Positions 1 through 6,858 of a stretch of 51,757 bases of DNA are shown one piece after another. The stretch spans positions 1 to 51,757 of the forward strand of contig JAFTQG010000002.1 in NCBI GenBank assembly GCA_017462915.1, read 5' to 3'. The number at the start of each line of letters is the position of its first letter. The first letter of the stretch is position 1. Source of the DNA: Prevotella sp. GTDB lineage: Bacteria > Bacteroidota > Bacteroidia > Bacteroidales > Bacteroidaceae. Made by a program: the position numbers and the translations under genes. The notes below the pieces were generated by a model. The model did no database searches, was not told the origin of the DNA, and saw only the letters and a list, made by a program, of their open reading frames with translations.

Positions 1-139
1 ACCATAACCATAACCATAACTTTAACCATAACCCTAACACACAACCGCAAGCAACTAAACAGCCAAACGACCAAACAACTAAACGACTAAACAACCAAAC
101 GACTAAACGACTAAACAACCAAACGACTAAACAACACCA
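1..139 (+). repeat. A/C-rich degenerate 8-nt repeat leader before the YhcH-family gene
   Basis: The first 40 bases are ACCATAACC-type units. They are followed by about ten near-exact 8-nt units (ACTAAACG, ACCAAACA and similar) that run up to four bases before the ATG at 140. The sense strand is almost free of G, so an RNA copy would be largely unstructured. It is the same arm type that precedes most plus-strand genes here. The matching G/T-rich arm, if there is one, lies left of the window. Confidence 0.8.
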
Positions 140-769
140 ATGAAAAAGACAATCCTTTCGCTCATCGCCCTCGCCGCCGTCACGGCAGCAGGCGCACAAG
201 AAATCTACACAGCACAGTTTACCGACTCCGCCCTTGTCCGCAAGGCACAGGCATGGGCAGAATCGGGACAGTGGAAGAACGGCTTCACTAAGGCAGAGCC
301 CGACAAGAGCGTGAACCTCACCGACTTCTACATCCAGTACAACAGGGAGCCCGAGACATGGAAGGCTCTCTTCCGCTGGCTCGAGAAGACCGACCTGCTC
401 GCCATCCCTGCAGGAAAACACCTCATAGAGGGCACGGACCTCATCGTAAGTGTCGAGGACAGCGAGAACAGCGCACTCGAGAAGCGCAAGACCGAGAGCC
501 ACAGATACAACTGCGACTTCATGTTCGTGGTGAAGGGAACGGAGGGCTTCCGTCTCCTCGACCATAACTCGTCTACCCTGAAGACAAAATACACATACGA
601 TGTCGTGCGCTACGACTACGACCCTGCCAAGGCAAAGACCGTGGAGTCGACACCGGGACGCTTCCTCATCATGTTCCCCGAGGACTGGCACATAGCCAAG
701 GTGAAGACCACAAAGCCCGACCAGAAAATCCGCGTCATCGTCGTCAAGATGCCGTACAGATACAGATAA
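140..769 (+). CDS. Secreted YhcH/YjgK/YiaL (DUF386) family protein
   Basis: This is a 209-residue protein with a clear signal peptide: MKK, then a hydrophobic stretch to about residue 18, with cleavage likely after AGA around residue 19. The mature part fits the YhcH/YjgK/YiaL beta-sandwich family. It has the DLLAIPAGKHLIEG segment, a SHRYNCDFMFVVKG strand near residues 119-132, and the C-terminal FPEDWHIAKV...KIRVIVVKMPY block, in which the family's metal-binding His and Glu usually lie. Related proteins (EbgC, YiaL, NanQ) act on or isomerise sugars, often sialic or keto sugars. The substrate here is unknown. Export is unusual for the family but occurs in Bacteroidetes. The gene stands alone on this strand; a repeat leader precedes it and mobile remnants follow it. 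Confidence 0.8.
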   Translation: MKKTILSLIALAAVTAAGAQEIYTAQFTDSALVRKAQAWAESGQWKNGFTKAEPDKSVNLTDFYIQYNREPETWKALFRWLEKTDLLAIPAGKHLIEGTDLIVSVEDSENSALEKRKTESHRYNCDFMFVVKGTEGFRLLDHNSSTLKTKYTYDVVRYDYDPAKAKTVESTPGRFLIMFPEDWHIAKVKTTKPDQKIRVIVVKMPYRYR

Positions 770-813
770 GCAAGTATTGTCCTTGTTTTCTCACCTATTA
801 ATACACACATAAG

Positions 814-880
814 AAGCAGGCAGTCAAGTCCGATGAGTATCACATAATCAGCGATATACATCAGACTTGACTGCCTGCTT
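814..880. repeat. Long hairpin downstream of the YhcH-family gene
   Basis: Bases 814-835 and 859-880 form an inverted repeat of 22 bp with one mismatch (the core AGCAGGCAGTCAAGTC is perfect) around a 23-base loop. No run of T follows on either strand, so it is not a canonical intrinsic terminator. It could still stop or stabilise the transcript of the gene ending at 769, or be a mobile remnant. Confidence 0.75.
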
Positions 881-898
881 GTGTTATTATAGTTATCA

Positions 899-965
899 CT
901 TGGTGTCCACTAAATAAAACTGTTCACAGAAATGCCATAGCAATCTTATTTTTAGCAGACACCAA
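899..965. mobile_element. 67-bp inverted-repeat-bounded element remnant
   Basis: TTGGTGTC at 899-906 is the exact reverse complement of GACACCAA at 958-965. The similarity continues inward (CTAAA against TTTAG after two mismatched bases), giving about 13 of 15 paired positions. Ends of this kind are typical of insertion sequences. Only 51 bases separate the two ends, so this would be an internally deleted IS or a miniature element. It abuts the truncated MITE copy that starts at 966. No clear target duplication was found. Confidence 0.45.
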
Positions 966-1078
966 TATGTGACTGAGTGAAAAGGCGGAAACAGCCGAAA
1001 AGAACAAGGTTTATACATACAAGATTTTACTACTCATTTCGTTACAGATTGTATCGGTTAATTTTGCTGACTTACTTA
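966..1078. mobile_element. Truncated right half of a MITE-like repeat
   Basis: These 113 bases are nearly identical to 49245-49357, the right part of the complete element at 49157-49358, with only a few substitutions. They end in the same terminal repeat (TTAATTTTGCTGACTTACTT, one change from the other copy). The left half is missing and its place is taken by the 67-bp inverted-repeat remnant. Confidence 0.8.
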
Positions 1079-1094
1079 AGTACCATCTTGCCCC

Positions 1095-1586
1095 TTAATC
1101 AAACAGATTCTTATGCCTCATCTCGTCTTTGTCCAGGTGTAGCGAGTCCATGATTTCGTCAAAGGTACTTGAATTAGTGAATGAAACATTCCTAAAGACA
1201 CTTTTCAGATCCGGATACTCGCACAGTTTTATTATGTAGTAACCTTCTATGCTGTCTTTAGCAAAGGAGTATTTAGTCGCTATGATATAGTAGTCATTCC
1301 AGTAACAGTCGGTTATCGTATTCCTTGTCACTCCAACATAGCCGCCATCATCATCGACTTTGTACTCGACACATGTGGTTATAGGAAGATTCACCCAGCC
1401 GAGATAGAAGTCGGTATCTCCGAATCGCGTATTATAACTGTCACATCCCACCACCATATAAAAGACACATACCGGGCTCATGAGTATCACGAATATCATG
1501 AGCACAAGTTTCTTGTTTATCTTGTGGTAGATATTGTCCATGCGGATTATTGTATCCAGCAAAAATATCCTCAGTTTCATCATCAT
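1095..1586 (-). CDS. Hypothetical single-pass membrane protein, possible immunity protein
   Basis: This 163-residue product has one hydrophobic helix at about residues 27-48, followed by a soluble part rich in Tyr and Asp (DCYWNDYYIIATKYS). I do not recognise a firm family; the second half loosely recalls small DUF3997-type proteins. It overlaps the end of the truncated RHS head by 4 bp (ATGA), so it is translationally coupled to it. In an RHS cassette array the gene immediately after a toxin tip is usually its immunity protein, and that is the inferred role. Two other in-frame Met codons occur early, so the exact start is uncertain. The region is AT-rich compared with the core genes. Confidence 0.6.
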   Translation of the reverse strand: MMMKLRIFLLDTIIRMDNIYHKINKKLVLMIFVILMSPVCVFYMVVGCDSYNTRFGDTDFYLGWVNLPITTCVEYKVDDDGGYVGVTRNTITDCYWNDYYIIATKYSFAKDSIEGYYIIKLCEYPDLKSVFRNVSFTNSSTFDEIMDSLHLDKDEMRHKNLFD

Positions 1587-1852
1587 TGTTTATTATTTTT
1601 TACTTTTCCAAATATAAAATTGATAAGTGTTCCCCAATTCTTTTTGTTTTCTTCTATCCATATTCCATTGTGGCGGATATCCGTGTCACTTGCCAGTATC
1701 TGGTCGTCGGAAAGCTCCATCACGGTCTTCAACGGCACGACTATGTTGTCCACTGCCGTGATATGGATACGTTTCTGTTTCACGCCGTTGGCGTCATATA
1801 CATATCTTGTCTGGCTGCCGTTGGTGAAGACTGCTTGATTTCCTTGCTTCAT
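1583..1852 (-). CDS. Truncated RHS head with alternative C-terminus
   Basis: This 89-residue ORF has about 53 N-terminal residues almost identical to the start of the RHS protein at 2463-3653 (MKQGNQAVFTNGSQTR, then the MELSDDQIL segment). It then switches to an unrelated basic 36-residue tail and lacks the RHS core. It looks like a duplicated cassette head joined to a leftover tip, a usual product of recombination in RHS or polymorphic-toxin loci. Whether it is expressed as a protein or serves only as a recombination donor is unknown. It is followed with a 4-bp overlap by the putative immunity gene. Confidence 0.7.
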   Translation of the reverse strand: MKQGNQAVFTNGSQTRYVYDANGVKQKRIHITAVDNIVVPLKTVMELSDDQILASDTDIRHNGIWIEENKKNWGTLINFIFGKVKNNKQ

Positions 1853-2012
1853 ATTTATATTGTGAAGTTTTACAAATCATAATCGTCGTACTCTCTGATG
1901 ATATAAGTCATAAGTTGACCTTTAAGATATAGTTTTATGAGGTCACGGTTACTTGGCAGGCTGACACATTTTCTTAGACTGCGAATCATATCAATGTAGC
2001 ATAATATGTTCA
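1694..2012. repeat. Direct repeat copy A in the RHS array
   Basis: About 320 bases here match 3495-3813 at an offset of 1801 bp, with a low density of substitutions. The repeat spans the RHS head, the short intergenic gap, and the last roughly 50 codons of the preceding membrane-protein gene. The duplicated unit is therefore 'end of membrane gene plus start of RHS gene'. Confidence 0.9.
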
Positions 2013-2415
2013 GAATTGGAAACATCGATATAAATATTGTCAAATCACTTTGATATAACAAATAACCTCTACTATACTTATTTCTAAGATAATATAAATC
2101 TAAAAAATAAGTGTTTATATATCCCAGAGTTAGAAATACCAATCTATGTGTGGAATGAGATTTTATCCACATAATTATTTTATCGTACATCCTATTATAT
2201 AATAAAATACAGAATAAAGAATGAGATACAACTATGAACATAAAAACGGAACCGCCCCATATTTTATATATAAAAGAAGTTTCTGGAGTATTAAGAAATA
2301 AAATATCGATAATGAAAAAAACGAGTACACCCCAGTTCAAAATCGTCAAGAGAAGTACCATTAGTGAAACTATCGAAAAGACTAAAATATGTAGTATGTA
2401 ATTTATTATTTTCAT
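1870..2415 (-). CDS. Multi-pass membrane protein, RHS-associated (paralogue of 3671-4256)
   Basis: This is a 181-residue very hydrophobic protein with three to four predicted membrane helices (about residues 8-38, 48-75, 92-110 and 128-148) and a basic cytosolic tail. Its last 50 residues (LCYIDMIRSLRKCVSLPSNR and onward) are nearly the same as those of the frameshifted gene at 3671-4256, while the N-terminal two thirds are only distantly similar. It lies 47 bp after the RHS gene and 17 bp before the truncated RHS head. The position fits an immunity protein for the upstream RHS tip, though no known family was recognised. The coding sequence is strongly AT-rich. Confidence 0.65.
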   Translation of the reverse strand: MKIINYILHILVFSIVSLMVLLLTILNWGVLVFFIIDILFLNTPETSFIYKIWGGSVFMFIVVSHSLFCILLYNRMYDKIIMWIKSHSTHRLVFLTLGYINTYFLDLYYLRNKYSRGYLLYQSDLTIFISMFPILNILCYIDMIRSLRKCVSLPSNRDLIKLYLKGQLMTYIIREYDDYDL

Positions 2416-2462
2416 GAATTTGTGTTTTTAATGTTCATTCTTATACTTATTTCCGATTAACA

Positions 2463-3653
2463 TTATTCAAAGATACTATCCCAACAAGATTTTACCCAGT
2501 CTTTAAATTTTATATAATCAAAGTCAATAGAAATGCCCAATATGCAGTTTACATTTACATCTAATACACCTTTGCTGTTGCCTTTTGGTGTTGATGAAGT
2601 TGTCTTCATTGTTTTCTTGGGAGCTAAATTGTTATTTGAATAATTCAAATCAAGTTTAGCTTCAGTATTTTTCTCTGACATTATATTTCCCTGTCCCACT
2701 TTTTGAAATTTCTCTTCAGAAGCGAAATGGGCTCCTATATAATTTTTATAACCCAAACCTACTTCTTTTGTTTTTGTCACCTCTTCCTTTTGTAGTGGTA
2801 TATTTATTTTCTGCCCATAAGCAGTTGTTATTGGCGTTGACACTGAATTCTGTCTATAGATATTGCTCTGTGAAACATATAAAAGACCCAATGACAAGTC
2901 CATACCTGTAGAGATAAAATGGTCTGAGCCATCTGTGGACAACCTGTAATTGGTTGACCCAAAATCAAAATTTGCACCAAATTTGCCGATTTTTGCACCA
3001 AACCTTAATCCAAGACTAAACTTTACGACAAACATCGCATCATCTGGTTCCAGACCATTCAAATCAAACAGTCTCACCGGATTTCCTAAACAATACACAT
3101 ACGGACTGAAAAGATAATACTTTTCTGCCAACAGGTCTGGCCGGTCCCACTGGAGGATTGCAGGGTCATAATTGCGTGCACCGTAGTCGTACCAGTCCAG
3201 CCCATGCATACGGTCAAGTTCCTTGCCATTGTACTTGTACTGCTGGATGGAGGCGTTCGTGCCTATATCGGCGATGCTGTTGCCGAATGGGTAATAGTGT
3301 GTCGTCTGCTCAATAGCTCCACTTTCATTTACCACCGCGCGGTTATTGCCCAAATGGTCTTTCACAAAATAGTGGAATGTGAATCTATTGGCGGCATTGT
3401 CGTTGCAGGAGACGTATCCGCTTGAGAACAGCACCTTGTCAAGACGGCCGTTCTCGAAGACGAGATTTCCGAAGTATTCCGTCGTGTCGTTTGTCAGTAT
3501 CTGGTCGTCGGAAAGCTCCATTACGGTCTTCAACGGCACGACTATGTTGTCCACTGCCGTGATGTGGATACGTTTCTGTTTCACGCCGCTGGCGTCATAG
3601 ATATATCTTGTCTGGCTGCCGTTGGTGAAGACGGCTTGATTTCCTTGCTTCAT
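2463..3653 (-). CDS. RHS-repeat core protein with variable C-terminal tip
   Basis: This 396-residue protein carries the C-terminal end of a Bacteroidetes RHS shell: KDHLGNNRAVV near residue 93, HYYPFG near 119, YNGKELDRMHGLDWYDYGAR near 140-160 and the closing NPVRLFDLNGLEPDD near 191-205. The hypervariable tip that follows (about 190 residues) has a Gly/Phe-rich stretch and a Ser/Thr/Asn/Lys-rich linker, and ends in KDWVKSCWDSIFE. I recognise no toxin fold in the tip. The protein lacks the long N-terminal YD-repeat region and any export signal. It is therefore a cassette or orphan tip, not a complete secreted RHS toxin, unless the missing part lies elsewhere. A membrane protein follows it and probably gives immunity. 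Confidence 0.8.
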   Translation of the reverse strand: MKQGNQAVFTNGSQTRYIYDASGVKQKRIHITAVDNIVVPLKTVMELSDDQILTNDTTEYFGNLVFENGRLDKVLFSSGYVSCNDNAANRFTFHYFVKDHLGNNRAVVNESGAIEQTTHYYPFGNSIADIGTNASIQQYKYNGKELDRMHGLDWYDYGARNYDPAILQWDRPDLLAEKYYLFSPYVYCLGNPVRLFDLNGLEPDDAMFVVKFSLGLRFGAKIGKFGANFDFGSTNYRLSTDGSDHFISTGMDLSLGLLYVSQSNIYRQNSVSTPITTAYGQKINIPLQKEEVTKTKEVGLGYKNYIGAHFASEEKFQKVGQGNIMSEKNTEAKLDLNYSNNNLAPKKTMKTTSSTPKGNSKGVLDVNVNCILGISIDFDYIKFKDWVKSCWDSIFE

Positions 3654-3813
3654 ATTTATATTGTGAAGTTTTACAAATCATAATCGTTGTACTCCCTGAT
3701 GATATAAGTCATAAGTTGACCTTTAAGATATAGGTTTATGAGGTCACGGTTACTTGGCAGGCTGACGCATTTTCTTAGACTGCGAATCATGTCTATATAG
3801 CATAAGGCATTCA
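3495..3813. repeat. Direct repeat copy B in the RHS array
   Basis: Counterpart of 1694-2012. It covers the head of the full RHS gene and the end of the frameshifted membrane gene. Recombination between the two copies would delete or duplicate an 1801-bp toxin-plus-membrane-protein unit. Confidence 0.9.
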
Positions 3814-4256
3814 GAACAGGGAGCATCGCAGTCAAAGACATAAAAAATGGTGTATTTATGATGTCGCAAGTCCCATTCGTCATATTTATTGTAAATATAA
3901 TATATATCTAAGAAATAACTATTTATATATCCCAATGTGAAGATGGTAATCCACCTCATGGAATAAGATTTTATTAATGCTATTAGTCTGTCACGAATTT
4001 TAGTATACATTGCAATGTGAAACAAGACATGCGACATAAACATAAACCCGAGAGCCACCATTCCACAATGCTTAAATATAATAAAAGTGTCGGAGTAATG
4101 TAGATATGTAACATTCGCAATGTAAAAGATGGTAATAGCCCAAGTATAAATTGACAAGCATAAGACTGAGAAACAGGCGATGATAAACAAAACTACACGC
4201 AACATGTAATCTATTGTCTTGAAAATAAAACATATTTTTTTCATATCTATTTGCAC
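3671..4256 (-). pseudogene. Frameshifted multi-pass membrane protein of the RHS array
   Basis: The first frame (from 4256) encodes three membrane helices and the segment FTLGYINSYFLDIYYIYNKY, matching FLTLGYINTYFLDLYYLRNKY in the paralogue at 1870-2415. It then runs into an unrelated sequence and stops at 3750. The expected continuation (PVLNALCYIDMIRSLRKC to the end, IIREYNDYDL) is open in another frame, 3671-3883. A single-base insertion or deletion near 3870-3890 accounts for this. The gene is probably inactivated. A sequencing or assembly error remains possible because the region is AT-rich. Confidence 0.75.
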
Positions 4257-4551
4257 ATTTGTAGTGTCTGATTATTATTTCTATTCTGACAATCAGAATT
4301 GAAAGATGCTGTGATAAAAAGATTTCACCTGTTCTTTAAGCGGATTCTAAAAATTTAGTAATATTAAATTCAACAGAGATTGATTTATAAGGTTAAAATT
4401 GACGACTGGCGAAAGCTGTTTTTAGATTCAAGGCGATAAGACTTCATGCAGCGACAACAACCGCCATGCTCGTCAAGGACAAAATTAATAAAAATTTCTG
4501 TATTGCAACAATAATTTTGAAAATATTTTCAAAAAGCGAGGCATATTTTTT

Positions 4552-4672
4552 TCGGTAGGACGGACGGTTAGGCGAACGGTTATACGGTTAGTCGGTTGTA
4601 CGGAAATTGCTATTTCTATCACCTGCAAGCAACAACTAAACAACCAAAACACTAAACAACCAAACGACCAAA
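4552..4672. repeat. Intergenic repeat pair: GGTTATACGG arm then CTAAACAACCAAA arm
   Basis: Bases 4552-4605 repeat CGGTTA/CGGTTG units. Bases 4630-4672 repeat AACTAAAC/AACCAAAC units. The two arms come from different repeat vocabularies and no clear gene follows, which makes this an orphan example of the pattern seen between genes elsewhere in the window. Confidence 0.7.
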
Positions 4673-5066
4673 ATTAGAAAACTCACGGACTTTTTGTGCT
4701 CCAAAAATCGCGGATTTGCAGACTGGCAATGACGAAATGCGAGACAAAGCATATTTTTGTATTTTTGCTATACTGCTGTCAGTCAAGAAGATACTGACAC
4801 AACAAGAAAAGGGCACAGAGACAACGCACTGTGTTCCGTCACCTTTCACCTCTAAAAAGATGCAGAAAAGCAGGAATTTACTGGTGTTTTGCACGATAAA
4901 GGATAATCTCTCATCATGTCATCCGTCACCTTTCACTACACCGTTCGTCACCCTTGACTTCCTGAACGGTCACGAATGGCTGCGGAAAGTGATGTTTCCG
5001 GTTTTGCAGACGGTCATTTTTGCCATTATGATAAACAGGATATTAGAAAACTCATGACTACCAAAA

Positions 5067-5320
5067 GAGGGTTATGCGGTTGTACGGTTACTTGCTGTTA
5101 GGCGGTACTGCATACGGTTTATGCGGTTGGACAGTTGTGCGGTTACGCGGACATTGCTTTTCATGTGACGATAACCTTAACCCTAACGATAACCTGCAAC
5201 TGTCAAACCGTATGACCGCATAAACCGTATGTATTACCGTCAAACCGCATAACCGCATAAACCGCATGTATAACCGACAACCACCAACCAAACAACTAAA
5301 CCACCAAACAACCACTTTTT
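5067..5320. repeat. Large intergenic repeat block upstream of hflX
   Basis: A GGTTATGCGG/GGTTGTACGG arm (5067-5155) is followed by a CCGTATGACCGCATAAACCG arm (5170-5275) and a short ACCAAACAACTAAACC arm (5285-5312). The first two arms are mutually complementary in many places. Unlike most other cases, the whole block lies upstream of the likely promoter at 5376-5383, so it would not be in the hflX mRNA. Confidence 0.75.
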
Positions 5321-5375
5321 TGTTATAATTTTAAAATTATCGCGTGCGCGTAACCATATATCAGAATAATTTCAT

Positions 5376-5383
5376 TAACTTTG
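5376..5383 (+). promoter_or_regulatory. Bacteroidetes -7 element TAACTTTG for hflX
   Basis: TAACTTTG matches the TAnnTTTG -7 consensus of the Bacteroidetes housekeeping sigma factor. It lies 27 bases before the hflX ATG, giving a leader of roughly 20 bases. Confidence 0.7.
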
Positions 5384-5410
5384 CAGGTCATAATGCATAT
5401 TGTTTTTTGA

Positions 5411-6712
5411 ATGAAGGAATTTGTAATATCAGAGACAAGATCGGAGACAGCAGTGCTTGTCGGCCTCATCACTCCACGACAGAACGAGGCGAAGACGACA
5501 GAGTATCTCGACGAGCTGGAGTTTCTCGCCGACACCGCCGGAGCACGTGTGGTGAGGCGTTTCACACAGCGCGTGGCAGGACCGTCGTCGGTGACATACG
5601 TGGGAAAGGGCAAGCTCGAGGAGATAGCGGAATATATCAAGCAATGTGAGGACGCATATTATGACTGGCAGGATGAGTTCCACGCTCCCGAAGAGGGCGA
5701 GGGACCGCAGCCTGTGGGCATGGTAATCTTCGACGATGAACTTTCGGCAAAGCAGATGCGCAATATCGAGGCGGAGCTGAAGGTGAAGATTCTTGACCGC
5801 ACCTCACTAATCCTCGACATCTTTGCCATGAGGGCGCAGACGGCAAACGCCAAGACGCAGGTGGAGCTGGCACAGTACAGATACATGCTGCCGCGCCTGC
5901 AACGCCTCTGGACCCACCTCGAACGCCAGGGCGGCGGTTCCGGCGGAGCAGGAGGCAAAGGCGGTTCGGTAGGTCTGCGCGGACCTGGCGAGACGCAGCT
6001 GGAGATGGACCGGCGAATAATCCTCAACCGCATGTCGCTCCTGAAGGAACGTCTCGCGGAGATAGACAAGCAGAAGACCACACAGCGCAAGAACCGCGGA
6101 AGGCTCATACGCGTGGCCCTCGTGGGATATACCAACGTCGGCAAGTCCACCATCATGAACCTTCTTGCCAAGAGCGAGGTATTCGCGGAGAACAAACTCT
6201 TCGCCACGCTCGACACAACGGTGAGGAAGGTGGTAATCGAGAACCTGCCTTTCCTGCTCGCAGACACCGTGGGCTTCATACGCAAGTTGCCTACCGACCT
6301 CGTGGACTCCTTCAAGTCCACCCTCGACGAGACGCGCGAGGCAGACCTGCTGCTGCATATAGTGGACATCTCTCATCCAGACTTCGAGGAGCAGATAACG
6401 GTCGTGGAGAAGACTCTCGCCGACCTCGGATGTGCCGACAAGCCGTCGATGATTGTCTTCAACAAGATAGACGCCTACTCGTGGACGGAGCATGAGGAGG
6501 ACGACCTCACGCCTATAAAAAAGAGCGAGATACCTCTGGAAGACCTGAAGAAGACCTGGATGGCAAAGCTCAACGACAACTGCCTCTTCATCTCGGCAAA
6601 GGAGAAAGAGAATATCGATGAGTTCAGGGATACCATCTACAGGAAAGTGCGCGAGATGCACGTGCAGAAATATCCTTACAACGACTTCCTGTATAACGAT
6701 TACAGTGAGTAG
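5411..6712 (+). CDS. hflX: Ribosome-associated GTPase HflX
   Basis: This is a 433-residue HflX, a GTPase that binds the large ribosomal subunit and splits or rescues stalled ribosomes under stress. The N-terminal HflX domain (about 1-190) contains the glycine-rich linker GGGSGGAGGKGG and the GLRGPGETQLEMDRR signature (about 192-206). The G domain follows with G1 GYTNVGKST (about 239-247), G3 DTVGF (about 284-288) and G4 NKID (about 355-358). The C-terminal subdomain ends in a basic/aromatic tail. Length is normal for Bacteroidetes HflX. The ATG at 5411 follows a -7 element at a sensible distance. An intergenic repeat pair separates the gene from the downstream DUF4954 gene. Confidence 0.95.
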   Translation: MKEFVISETRSETAVLVGLITPRQNEAKTTEYLDELEFLADTAGARVVRRFTQRVAGPSSVTYVGKGKLEEIAEYIKQCEDAYYDWQDEFHAPEEGEGPQPVGMVIFDDELSAKQMRNIEAELKVKILDRTSLILDIFAMRAQTANAKTQVELAQYRYMLPRLQRLWTHLERQGGGSGGAGGKGGSVGLRGPGETQLEMDRRIILNRMSLLKERLAEIDKQKTTQRKNRGRLIRVALVGYTNVGKSTIMNLLAKSEVFAENKLFATLDTTVRKVVIENLPFLLADTVGFIRKLPTDLVDSFKSTLDETREADLLLHIVDISHPDFEEQITVVEKTLADLGCADKPSMIVFNKIDAYSWTEHEEDDLTPIKKSEIPLEDLKKTWMAKLNDNCLFISAKEKENIDEFRDTIYRKVREMHVQKYPYNDFLYNDYSE

Positions 6713-6858
6713 GCTGTTAGTGGTTTGGTGGTTTAGTCGTTTAGTTATATGTCTATCCAGCCAAAGCCAGCCGCCAAATCACTAAACAACCAAATAGATT
6801 CAAGCGCAGCTCAAATCACCAAATCACTAAACAACTAAACCACCAAACAACCAGCCCC
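6713..6858. repeat. Stop-to-start repeat pair between hflX and the DUF4954 gene
   Basis: Directly after the hflX stop come GTTAGTGGTTTGGTGG-type units (6717-6748). The gap ends with AAATCACTAAACAACTAAACCACC-type units (6775-6852), six bases before the next ATG. The arms are complementary, so the intergenic mRNA could fold into a hairpin. Confidence 0.85.

Larger units (their letters stand above)
4257..5410. other. 1.15-kb stretch without a convincing gene
   Basis: Bases 4257-4540 are AT-rich spacer with no recognisable signal. Two blocks of short intergenic repeats follow (4552-4672 and 5067-5320). Between them, 4680-5056 is ordinary-looking sequence with two copies of GTCACCTTTCAC (4838-4849, 4925-4936), a GTCACCCTTGAC, and two copies of TTAGAAAACTCA near 4674 and 5042. 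The open frames here have no family resemblance and no start context. The block could hold a decayed gene or an RNA. Confidence 0.6.

Noticed and set aside
4652-5057. Open frames on both strands (113 residues plus, 80 residues minus) in the long gap before hflX
   Set aside because: They overlap each other, lack promoters or conserved motifs, and include the dispersed GTCACCTTTCAC words. Treated as non-coding.
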